Part shown: positions 6,765 to 12,966 of the stretch, piece after piece | Layout of the letters: every line of letters begins with the position of its first letter | Numbering within the stretch: position 1 is the first letter of the stretch | From: CAZBBB01 sp964490005 | GTDB taxonomy: Bacteria; Planctomycetota; B15-G4 | Assembly: GCA_964490005.1 (NCBI GenBank) | Contig: CAZBBB010000065.1 | Span: 1 to 17,808 of the forward strand | DNA length: 17,808 bases | Reading direction: 5' to 3' | Position numbers and translations under genes: made by a program | Notes under the pieces: model-generated | Databases searched by the model: none | What the model saw: only the letters and a program-made list of their open reading frames with translations | What the model was told of the DNA's origin: nothing

Positions 6765-8698
6765 GCGACGCGAGCGAGCCGCCCGACGCTCCCGGAACGG
6801 CCGACGCGCCGGCCGGGGCCGGCACGCCCGCGCCGCGCCGCCGCGACCGCGCGCTGCTCGTGCTGCTCGCGCTCGGCGTGGTCTACGGCGACATCGGCAC
6901 CTCGCCGCTCTACGCGCTGCGCGAGTGCTTCCACGCCGAGCACGGCCTGCCGCTCGTGCGCGGCAACGTGCTGGGCGTGCTCTCGCTCGTGGTCTGGTCG
7001 CTGCTGCTCGTCGTCACGGTCAAGTATCTGGGGCTGCTGCTGCGCGCCGACAACCGCGGAGAGGGCGGCATCCTGGCGCTCATGGCGCTCACGCGGCCGC
7101 GCGCGGAGACCGACCGCACCCGCCGCAGCCTGCTCGTGGGGCTCGGGCTGTTCGGCGCGGCGCTGCTCTACGGCGACGGCATGATCACGCCCGCGATCTC
7201 GGTGCTCTCGGCCGTCGAGGGCCTGCAGGTCGCGACGCCGATCTTCCAGCCCTGGATCGTGCCGCTCACGATCGTCGTGCTGGTGATCGTGTTCGCCGTG
7301 CAGCGCTTCGGGACGCACCACATCGGCTTCGTGTTCGGGCCGCTCACGCTGGCCTGGTTCGCGGTGCTCGGCGGCCTCGGCCTGGCCGGCATCCTGCGCC
7401 GGCCCGAGGTGCTCGCCGCCTTCTCGCCGCTGCACGCCGTGGCGATGTTCGAGACCGACGCGCACGCCTCCTTCGTCGTCCTCAGCTCGGTGTTCCTGGC
7501 GGTGACGGGCGCCGAGGCGCTGTACGCCGACCTGGGGCACTTCGGGCCCGCGCCGATCCGCGCGGCCTGGCTGCGACTCGTGCTGCCGGCGCTGCTGCTC
7601 AACTACCTCGGGCAGGGGGCGCTGCTGCTGAGCGACCCGAGCGCGGTCGAGAACCCCTTCTACCGGCTGGCGCCGGCCTGGGCGCGCCTGCCGCTCGTGG
7701 CGCTCGCGACGGCGGCCACGATCATCGCCAGCCAGGCGGTCATCTCGGGCGCCTTCTCGCTCACGCGTCAGGCGATGCAGCTCGGCTACTGCCCGCGCCT
7801 GCGCGTCGTGCAGACCTCCGACCGGCACATCGGGCAGGTCTACATCCCGCAGCTCAACTGGCTGCTGCTGCTCGCGACGATCTGGCTGGTGCTCGAGTTC
7901 GGCTCGAGCAGCGCGCTGGCCGGCGCCTACGGCGTGGCGGTCGCGATGACGATGTCGATCACCAGCCTGCTGTTCGCCGTGGTCGCGACGCGCCGCTGGG
8001 GCTGGCGCGCGCCGCTGCTGCTGGCCTTCATGGCGGTGTTCTTCACGATCGACGCGGCCTTCCTCGCCAGCCTGCTGCAGAAGATCGGACGCGGGGGCTG
8101 GTTCCCGCTGGCGATCGCGCTGGCGATCTTCACGCTCATGTCGACCTGGAAGCGCGGCCGCGAGGCGCTCGCCGCGCGCCGGCGCGAGGCGTCCCTGCCG
8201 CTCGCGACGCTGCTCGAGGACCTCGAGGCCAGCCAGCCGCGCCGCGTGCCGGGCATCGCCGTGTTCCTCTCGCGCAGCCTCGACGGCGCGCCGGCCGCCC
8301 TGCTGCACAATCTCAAGCACAATCACGTGCTGCACGAGCGCGTCGTGCTCCTGACGGTCGAGACGACCGAGGACGCGCGCGTGCCCGACGAGGAGCGCGT
8401 CACGGTCGAACGGCTGGGCCACGGCGTCTGGCGGGCCGTCGCGCGCGTGGGTTTCTTCGAGCCGCCGGCCCTGCCGCCGATCCTCGACCAGGCCGCGGCG
8501 CAGGGCCTGCCCTGGAACCCCGCGCGCACGACCTTCTTCCTGAGCCGCGAGACGCTCGTGGCCGGCGAGCGGCGCGGGCTGCCGGGCTGGCGCCGCGGCC
8601 TGTACACCGCCATGGCGCGCAACGCGACCTCGGCCGCGGCCTACTTCGACCTGCCGCCCAACCGCGTCGTCGAGATCGGCTCGCAGGTCGAGATCTGA
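6761..8698 (+). CDS. kup: Kup-type low-affinity potassium uptake transporter
   Basis: A 645-aa K+/H+ symporter of the KUP/HAK/KT family in the inner membrane. After a Pro/Ala-rich N-terminal tail comes the signature GVVYGDIGTSPLYALRE (GDIGTSPLY at 43-51), then NRGEGGILALMAL, YGDGMITPAISVLSAVEGL and GAEALYADLGHFG, all classic Kup motifs. About twelve transmembrane helices fill residues 32-460, followed by a cytoplasmic domain (LPLATLLEDLEASQPRRVPG onward) to the C terminus, a normal length for the family. The GTG at 6761 is chosen because it overlaps the DinB stop as GTGA and gives the expected N terminus; it has no Shine-Dalgarno sequence and probably depends on coupling. No c-di-AMP riboswitch is visible upstream. 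The stop codon is part of a hairpin shared with the convergent receptor gene. Confidence 0.97.
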   Translation: MSDASEPPDAPGTADAPAGAGTPAPRRRDRALLVLLALGVVYGDIGTSPLYALRECFHAEHGLPLVRGNVLGVLSLVVWSLLLVVTVKYLGLLLRADNRGEGGILALMALTRPRAETDRTRRSLLVGLGLFGAALLYGDGMITPAISVLSAVEGLQVATPIFQPWIVPLTIVVLVIVFAVQRFGTHHIGFVFGPLTLAWFAVLGGLGLAGILRRPEVLAAFSPLHAVAMFETDAHASFVVLSSVFLAVTGAEALYADLGHFGPAPIRAAWLRLVLPALLLNYLGQGALLLSDPSAVENPFYRLAPAWARLPLVALATAATIIASQAVISGAFSLTRQAMQLGYCPRLRVVQTSDRHIGQVYIPQLNWLLLLATIWLVLEFGSSSALAGAYGVAVAMTMSITSLLFAVVATRRWGWRAPLLLAFMAVFFTIDAAFLASLLQKIGRGGWFPLAIALAIFTLMSTWKRGREALAARRREASLPLATLLEDLEASQPRRVPGIAVFLSRSLDGAPAALLHNLKHNHVLHERVVLLTVETTEDARVPDEERVTVERLGHGVWRAVARVGFFEPPALPPILDQAAAQGLPWNPARTTFFLSRETLVAGERRGLPGWRRGLYTAMARNATSAAAYFDLPPNRVVEIGSQVEI

Positions 8699-8723
8699 GC
8701 GGCGCGCGGCGCGGCGCCGCTCA
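8696..8723. terminator. Bidirectional stop-codon hairpin between kup and the TAXI receptor gene
   Basis: Perfect 10-bp inverted repeat: TGAGCGGCGC (8696-8705), an 8-nt loop, GCGCCGCTCA (8714-8723). Both ends are the stop codons of the two convergent genes, TGA of kup and TCA (TGA on minus) of the receptor gene. There is no U-tract on either side. It could slow or end transcription from both directions. Confidence 0.5.
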
Positions 8724-10046
8724 GCGCGAGAGCGCCTCGCGCAGGCGGTCGACGTGCAGGCGCAGGTTGTAGTACTCCTCGCCGTAGCTGGGCGGCACGA
8801 CGACCTCGTCGATCTCGCGGTCGATGGCGTCGAGGCGCGCGAGCAGCGGGGCGCGCTCGGCGCCGCGGTCGTGCCGCAGCGCCAGGTCGATCTCGCGCAG
8901 CAGCCGGTACCACTTGTAGATGCGCGAGCGGATGCGCCAGCGCAGCAGCGGCGGGCCCACGCGCAGCAGGGGCAGCAGCAGCGTGAGCAGCGGCAGCAGC
9001 AGCAGCTTGAGCCGGTCGGCCACCGCCGCCGCCTGGAAGGGCAGCACGCGGTAGAGGAAGGAGGCGCCCTCGGCGTAGAAGCGCGCCGCGGCCGGCGCGA
9101 GCGGCACCTCGAGGTAGCGCGTCGAGGGGAAGTCCCCGACGTCCTCGAAGATGTCGCCTTGCCCGTGCAGCTCGCGCGCCGCCTGGATGAAGACCTGCGC
9201 CAGCGAGGGATGCAGGTCCTCGGTCGCGAGCAGCCCCGCCGCCGGCGCCAGCAGGCGCACGTCGCGGTCGGGCACGTCGCGTGCCAGGTCGATCACGCCG
9301 CGCGCGAGCGTGGCGGCGTGCAGGTGCTTGAAGCGGCGCTCCCAGGCGAGCGAACGCGAGACGTCGAGCAGGCGCACGGCCTGGCCCTCGACCGCCATGA
9401 GCCGGGCGACGTGGGCCGAACTCGCGGCGGCGACGAACAGCACCGCGTCGAGTTCGCCCGCGAGCAGCGCGTCGACGGCCTCGGCCGTGGGCCGCTCGTC
9501 GAAGCGCGCGCCCTGCGCCTCGCCCACGCCGGCGGCCGCGAGCAGGTCGCGCGCCACCGCGCGCGAACCGCTGCCCGGCGGCCCGGTGCCAACGGCCGCG
9601 CCCGCCAGGTCGGCGAGCCGCTCCACGGGCAGTTCGGCGCGATGGAAGATCCACAGCGGTTCGAAGTACAGGCTCGCGAGCGCCTGCAGCGCCGGGGCCT
9701 CGGGGTCGGGCGCGCCCGCCGCGCCGAGCACGCCGCCCTGCACGAAGGCCACGTCGACCTCGCCCGCGCGCAGCAGCGCCACGTTCTCGATCGAGCCCGC
9801 CGTCTCGCGCAGCACGACGTCGATGCCGACCTTCGCCAGCTCGTCGGCGTAGCGCCGGCCGAAGGCGTGGTAGGCGCCGCTCGCGCCGCCGGTCGCGAGC
9901 ACGATCGAGCGCGGCGGCCCGGGCTCGATGAACTGCGCCGTGAGCCACAGCGCGCCGACGAACAGCAGGCCCATGCCGCCCCACAGGCGCGCCGCCGGGC
10001 CGCGTCCCGCGCCCGTGCGCTTGCCGCTCGATGCCTTGCCCGCCAC
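8721..10046 (-). CDS. TAXI-family TRAP solute-binding protein with C-terminal membrane segment
   Basis: A 441-aa receptor-like protein. An N-terminal membrane anchor (WGGMGLLFVGALWLTAQFIE) is followed by a periplasmic type-2 binding fold of the TAXI (NMT1/TRAP) family: RSIVLATGGASGAYHAFGRR, AGEVDVAFVQGGV and AVGTGPPGSGSRAVARDLL match its ligand-cleft motifs. The C terminus has a long hydrophobic stretch (RLKLLLLPLLTLLLPLLRVG) and then a basic helical tail (WRIRSRIYKWYRLLREID), a known architecture of membrane-tethered TAXI proteins. The GTG at 10046 is chosen for GGAGG at 10051-10055 and the anchor that follows; the frame remains open for another 1 kb upstream but overlaps other genes. No TRAP permease is nearby, so the ligand and partner are unknown. 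Confidence 0.87.
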   Translation of the reverse strand: MAGKASSGKRTGAGRGPAARLWGGMGLLFVGALWLTAQFIEPGPPRSIVLATGGASGAYHAFGRRYADELAKVGIDVVLRETAGSIENVALLRAGEVDVAFVQGGVLGAAGAPDPEAPALQALASLYFEPLWIFHRAELPVERLADLAGAAVGTGPPGSGSRAVARDLLAAAGVGEAQGARFDERPTAEAVDALLAGELDAVLFVAAASSAHVARLMAVEGQAVRLLDVSRSLAWERRFKHLHAATLARGVIDLARDVPDRDVRLLAPAAGLLATEDLHPSLAQVFIQAARELHGQGDIFEDVGDFPSTRYLEVPLAPAAARFYAEGASFLYRVLPFQAAAVADRLKLLLLPLLTLLLPLLRVGPPLLRWRIRSRIYKWYRLLREIDLALRHDRGAERAPLLARLDAIDREIDEVVVPPSYGEEYYNLRLHVDRLREALSR

Positions 10047-10050
10047 GTCG

Positions 10051-10055
10051 CCTCC
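10051..10055 (-). promoter_or_regulatory. Ribosome binding site that decides the TAXI receptor start
   Basis: GGAGG on the minus strand, 4 nt before the GTG at 10046. The spacing is short, but no better site precedes another start codon near the membrane anchor. Confidence 0.5.
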
Positions 10056-10197
10056 GCCGCTGGACCGACCGCCGATCCTCGCCTGCGCGACCACCGCTTC
10101 CAAGCCCGCGGACGGCCCGGCCTGAAACGCGCGGGCCGGCGCACCCAACAAGGGCCCCGTCGGACGTCGCTGCGACGCCGAGGAAAGGCAGGCCCGG

Positions 10198-10539
10198 ATG
10201 ATGCGCTGGATCAGGATCTCGCTCGCACTGGCCGCGGTGCATCTGCTGCTCACGGCGGGTGCGCTGCTCGTCTCGCTCGACGCGTCGTTGGCGCAGGCCT
10301 CCGAGGCGCCCGTCGCCGCGCCGGCGCAGGGCGGCGTGGCCGAGGCGCTGGCCTCCGTGCTGAGCCAGCCGGGCGCGAGCCTGTGGCCGGCCGCCGCGTC
10401 GGGGGCGCCGGGCGCCGGACGCGACTGGACCGCGAGCGCCGCCAACTCGCTGCTCTGGGGCCTGCCGCTCGGGGCGCTGCTCGCCTTCGCGACCCGGCGG
10501 CGCAGCGCGCCGCGCGCCGCCGGCCAGGGCGCGCCCTGA
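10198..10539 (+). CDS. Small membrane protein, unknown function
   Basis: A 113-aa protein with a hydrophobic N terminus (IRISLALAAVHLLLTAGALL), a periplasmic-side Ala/Pro/Ser-rich stretch of about 50 residues and a second hydrophobic segment near 86-98 (SLLWGLPLGALLAFA) ending in a basic tail (TRRRSAPR). The tail suggests both ends are in the cytoplasm. Two ATGs are adjacent (10198 and 10201), and a purine-rich GAGGAAAGG about 9 nt upstream could serve either. No family is recognised. It is divergent from the TAXI receptor and leads a plus-strand run of three genes; its composition and signal make it a plausible real gene rather than a shadow. Confidence 0.65.
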   Translation: MMRWIRISLALAAVHLLLTAGALLVSLDASLAQASEAPVAAPAQGGVAEALASVLSQPGASLWPAAASGAPGAGRDWTASAANSLLWGLPLGALLAFATRRRSAPRAAGQGAP

Positions 10540-10553
10540 GCGGCGCGCCGTGA

Positions 10554-10559
10554 GATGAT
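10554..10559 (+). promoter_or_regulatory. Possible -10 element (GATGAT)
   Basis: GATGAT followed by a GC-only stretch, 27 nt before the ATG of the ABM-like gene. It is placed like the TACGAT and TATCCT boxes of neighbouring plus-strand genes. No -35 box is recognisable. Confidence 0.25.
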
Positions 10560-10586
10560 GGCCGCGCCCCGTCCGGGAGCCGTGCC

Positions 10587-10901
10587 ATGGGCCTGATCGT
10601 TATCGCGACCTACCGTCCCAAGCCGGGCAAGGAGGCGCAGCTCGCCGCCTGCGTGGCCGAGCATCTGCCGGTGCTGCGGCGGCAGGGGCTCGTGACCGAG
10701 CGTCCGTCGATCGCCATGCGGTCGGCCGACGGCACCGTGCTCGAGGTCTTCGAGTGGAAGGACCGGGCGGCCGTCGACCGGGCGCACGCCGACCCGGTCG
10801 TGCAGGCCTTGTGGGGCCGCTTCGATGCCTGCTGCACGTTCGCTCCGCTCGGGCAGTTGCCCGAGAGCGGCACGCTGTTCCCCGAGTTCTCGCCGCTCTG
10901 A
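10587..10901 (+). CDS. Dimeric alpha/beta-barrel (ABM-like) protein
   Basis: A 104-aa single-domain protein resembling the antibiotic biosynthesis monooxygenase (ABM)/dimeric alpha-beta barrel superfamily. It starts with a beta strand (GLIVIATYRPKPGKEAQLAACVAEHLP: strand, PGK turn, helix), then LEVFEWKDRAAVDRAHADP (strand, helix), ending with a strand containing FAPLGQLPES. The GLIVIATYRPKPGKE start is typical of the superfamily, but heme-monooxygenase residues are not clear, so no reaction is claimed. The ATG at 10587 has CGGGAG about 8 nt upstream. A GC-rich hairpin follows directly after the stop. Confidence 0.72.
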   Translation: MGLIVIATYRPKPGKEAQLAACVAEHLPVLRRQGLVTERPSIAMRSADGTVLEVFEWKDRAAVDRAHADPVVQALWGRFDACCTFAPLGQLPESGTLFPEFSPL

Positions 10902-10922
10902 GCGGCGCGGTGCGCGCGCCGC
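10902..10922 (+). terminator. GC-rich hairpin after the ABM-like gene
   Basis: GCGGCGCG (10902-10909), 5-nt loop, CGCGCCGC (10915-10922), starting at the base after the TGA stop. There is no U-tract. It starts with the same GCGGCGC string as the kup/TAXI hairpin. Confidence 0.4.
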
Positions 10923-10983
10923 GCGCCCGTGCCGAGCGCCGGACGCGCGGGCAAAGGAGCATGGGAGTCGGGGGCGGGCGCGG

Positions 10984-10989
10984 TATCCT
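10984..10989 (+). promoter_or_regulatory. Possible -10 element (TATCCT) for the BtrH-like gene
   Basis: TATCCT in a GC-rich setting, 34 nt before the ATG at 11024. No clear -35 element. Weak call based on position and on similar boxes upstream of nearby genes. Confidence 0.3.
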
Positions 10990-11023
10990 GCGCCCCGTCG
11001 CACTCTCGGGGAGCGTTGACTGC

Positions 11024-12358
11024 ATGGCGAGTCCGAAGAGGAGCCCGGCGCGCAAGCCGGGCGGCGCCGCCCGTCGGGCACCGGCGAAGGCCGGCCCCTC
11101 CGCCAAGACGCCGCCGCGCGCGCCGCCTCCCCCGCCGCCGGCGCCCGACGCGCCGCTGCTCGTCTCGAACTTCAACCTGCGCGGCGGGCGCGACGACGAC
11201 CTCGCGGCGCTCGGCAACCTGCTCGCGCACGAGGGGCTGACGGCCCCCCACAACGGCCAACCCTGGAGCGAGGCCATGCTGCTCGGGCTCGGGGGCGGGC
11301 TGTCCTTCGGCCAGCGCCTCGTGCCGCTCGAGGGGCGCGTGCACGGCTTCCTGACGCGGCGCGCGCACGACCACGCCACGACCGACGGCATCGTCGGGGA
11401 GGCCTGCCGGCGCCTGGCGCTCAAGCTCGCGCTCAAGGAGAGCGGCGGCGCGCGCGAAGGCGAGCGGCAGCTGCGCGCGGGCCTCGGCGCGGGGCATCCG
11501 GTGCTGTGCTGGGGCGACCGCGCGACCTTCGGCCACCACGCGCTGCCGGTCGCGCTGCGCGGCGTGCACGTGCACGTGTTCGTCGTCTTCGGTCACGACC
11601 CGCAGCACCACGAGGCGCTCGTGGCCGAGCGCAGCCGCCAGCCCTTCGTGGTCGACACCGCCGAACTGGCCGACGCGCGCTCGGCCATCGGCGCGATGCG
11701 GCAGCGCTCGCTGTGGGTGAAGGGCGCGCCGCGGCGCTTCCACCTGGGCAAGGCGGTGCACGAGGCGATCACGGCCTGCATCGCGCGGCTCGGCCAGAGC
11801 AAGCCGCGCGGGGCCGGGCTGTCGGGCATGCCGGCCTGGGCCGACCAGATCGCGGGCGCCAAGGACAGGAAGGGCTGGCCCACGCTGCTCGCCAATCAGG
11901 CCGATCTGCTCGCGGTGCTGACGGGCATGTTCGACGCGATCGAGGGCGGCGCGGGCGGCGGCGCGCACCGGGCGCTGTACGCCGACTTCCTCGACGAGGC
12001 GCGCGAGGTGCTCGACCGGCCGGCGCTCGGCTCGGTGGCGCAGCACTACCGCGCGCTCGGCCGGCAGTGGAGCCAGTTGGCGCGCGCGATGCTGCCCGAC
12101 ACGATTCCGGTGCTGCAGCAGGTGCGCGAGCTGCTCGTGCGCCAGACGCGCCTCTACGAACTGCGCGGGCCCGACTCGCTCGTCGAGCGCCAGGCGATCC
12201 GCGACGAACTTGCCGGGCTCGCCGCCGACATCGCGCGGCGCCCGCTGGTGGACGCCGCCCAGCTCACCGACCTGCTCGAGGGGCTGTCTTCGCGCGTGCG
12301 CGCCCTGCACGAGGCCGAGATGGAGTCGCTGGCCTCGCTGACCGGCGCGATCCGCTAG
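11024..12358 (+). CDS. BtrH_N / DUF4872-like protein
   Basis: A 444-aa protein. After a basic Pro/Ala-rich tail (about 1-44, including six prolines in a row) comes a region resembling the butirosin-biosynthesis BtrH N-terminal domain (about 45-235): FNLRGGRDDDLAALGNLLAH, then the family hallmark WSEAMLLGLGGGLSFGQ, and later RAGLGAGHPVLCWGD and VHVHVFVVFGHDP. Residues about 240-444 (RFHLGKAVHEAITACIARL to the end) resemble the helical DUF4872 domain that commonly follows. BtrH is an acyltransferase in a papain-like clan. The HC pair normally seen at the start of the motif appears here as Arg56-Asp57, so the usual nucleophile may be missing. The ATG at 11024 has GGGGAG 10 nt upstream; the frame is open further upstream but lacks a better start. 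No antibiotic gene cluster surrounds it. Confidence 0.72.
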   Translation: MASPKRSPARKPGGAARRAPAKAGPSAKTPPRAPPPPPPAPDAPLLVSNFNLRGGRDDDLAALGNLLAHEGLTAPHNGQPWSEAMLLGLGGGLSFGQRLVPLEGRVHGFLTRRAHDHATTDGIVGEACRRLALKLALKESGGAREGERQLRAGLGAGHPVLCWGDRATFGHHALPVALRGVHVHVFVVFGHDPQHHEALVAERSRQPFVVDTAELADARSAIGAMRQRSLWVKGAPRRFHLGKAVHEAITACIARLGQSKPRGAGLSGMPAWADQIAGAKDRKGWPTLLANQADLLAVLTGMFDAIEGGAGGGAHRALYADFLDEAREVLDRPALGSVAQHYRALGRQWSQLARAMLPDTIPVLQQVRELLVRQTRLYELRGPDSLVERQAIRDELAGLAADIARRPLVDAAQLTDLLEGLSSRVRALHEAEMESLASLTGAIR

Positions 12359-12966
12359 GCAGGGGCCCCGGGGGGCGGGCCGGGGGGGGGGCGGGCGAGG
12401 CGGGTGAGTCGCCGCGCCGGGCGGGCGAGTCGCCGCGGGTGTCGGGCGAGGCGCCGCGGGTGGGCTCAGGCCCCGGAACGGGGCGATTCCCCGGTGTTCT
12501 CGCGGGGGCGGCGGAGCCGGTTTGCGTCGGCCCGCGGCGGGCGCGACACTGGGCCTTCGGTGCCCGAGGGGTGACTGACCGCCCCAGCGCGCCGCGACGC
12601 CATGAAGCCCGCCACGCCGACCGCCGCCGCCAGCTGCCGCAAGACGCCGAGCGCGTCCCGCCCGGAGCTGTTCGCGCCCCCCTGCGGCATGGACTGAGCG
12701 CCGGCACGTGGTGGCCGGTCCCGCCCCCGAGGGCGAGGCCGGTCGCCCCTGCGCCCGAAGTCGGGGCGCGCCGGCGTTCGCTGGACGCCGCGGCCCCTCC
12801 CGGGAGGTCCGTGGCGGCAAGCCGCCGGCGCGGCCGGCGCCTCCCGGGTCGCCCCACCTCCCGCGGTCCGGCTGCGACAGCACGCCGCGGGACCCGCCCC
12901 GAGCCCGACCCCGCCGCCGAGGCCGCCTCGCCGGCCGTCGACGCCACGACAGAAAGCAGGTTGCCC
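12359..12966. other. 608-bp gap: G-tracts, 21-bp tandem repeats, no convincing gene
   Basis: Just after the BtrH-like stop is a G-rich tract (12362-12404, including ten consecutive G at 12382-12391) able to form a G-quadruplex on the plus strand. Three degenerate 21-bp repeats follow at 12402-12464. Further on are small dyads, CCTCCCGGGAGG (12796-12807) and GGCGGC-AA-GCCGCC (12813-12826). Frames are open only because of high GC. A 31-codon ATG frame at 12602 and a 74-codon minus frame from 12690 have no ribosome site or recognisable protein pattern. Nothing else is seen. Confidence 0.6.
12402..12464. repeat. Three tandem 21-bp degenerate repeats
   Basis: Units at 12402-12422, 12423-12443 and 12444-12464 share the consensus GGGCGAGTCGCCGCGGGT plus three variable bases. 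The 21-bp period is a multiple of 3, and the units read as a heptad (GESPRxx) in one plus frame, but no start or ribosome site supports translation. Confidence 0.7.

Noticed and set aside
8721..11081. 786-codon minus-strand frame extending the TAXI receptor upstream
   Set aside because: The extension runs antisense through two plausible plus-strand genes and has no signal or domain; the GTG at 10046 with GGAGG and a membrane anchor explains the protein.
12466..12690. 74-codon minus-strand reading frame in the large gap (MPQGGANSSGRDALGV...)
   Set aside because: It has one mildly hydrophobic stretch but no ribosome site and a low-complexity end reading through the 21-bp repeats; not supported as a gene.
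12602..12697. Small 31-codon plus-strand reading frame (MKPATPTAAASCRKTPSA...)
   Set aside because: No ribosome binding site, no recognisable pattern, and short frames are expected by chance at this GC content.
11506..12966. Long N-terminal extension of the lysine transaminase
   Set aside because: The frame is open by GC bias only, overlaps the BtrH-like gene and encodes Arg/Ala/Pro-rich sequence absent from the family.
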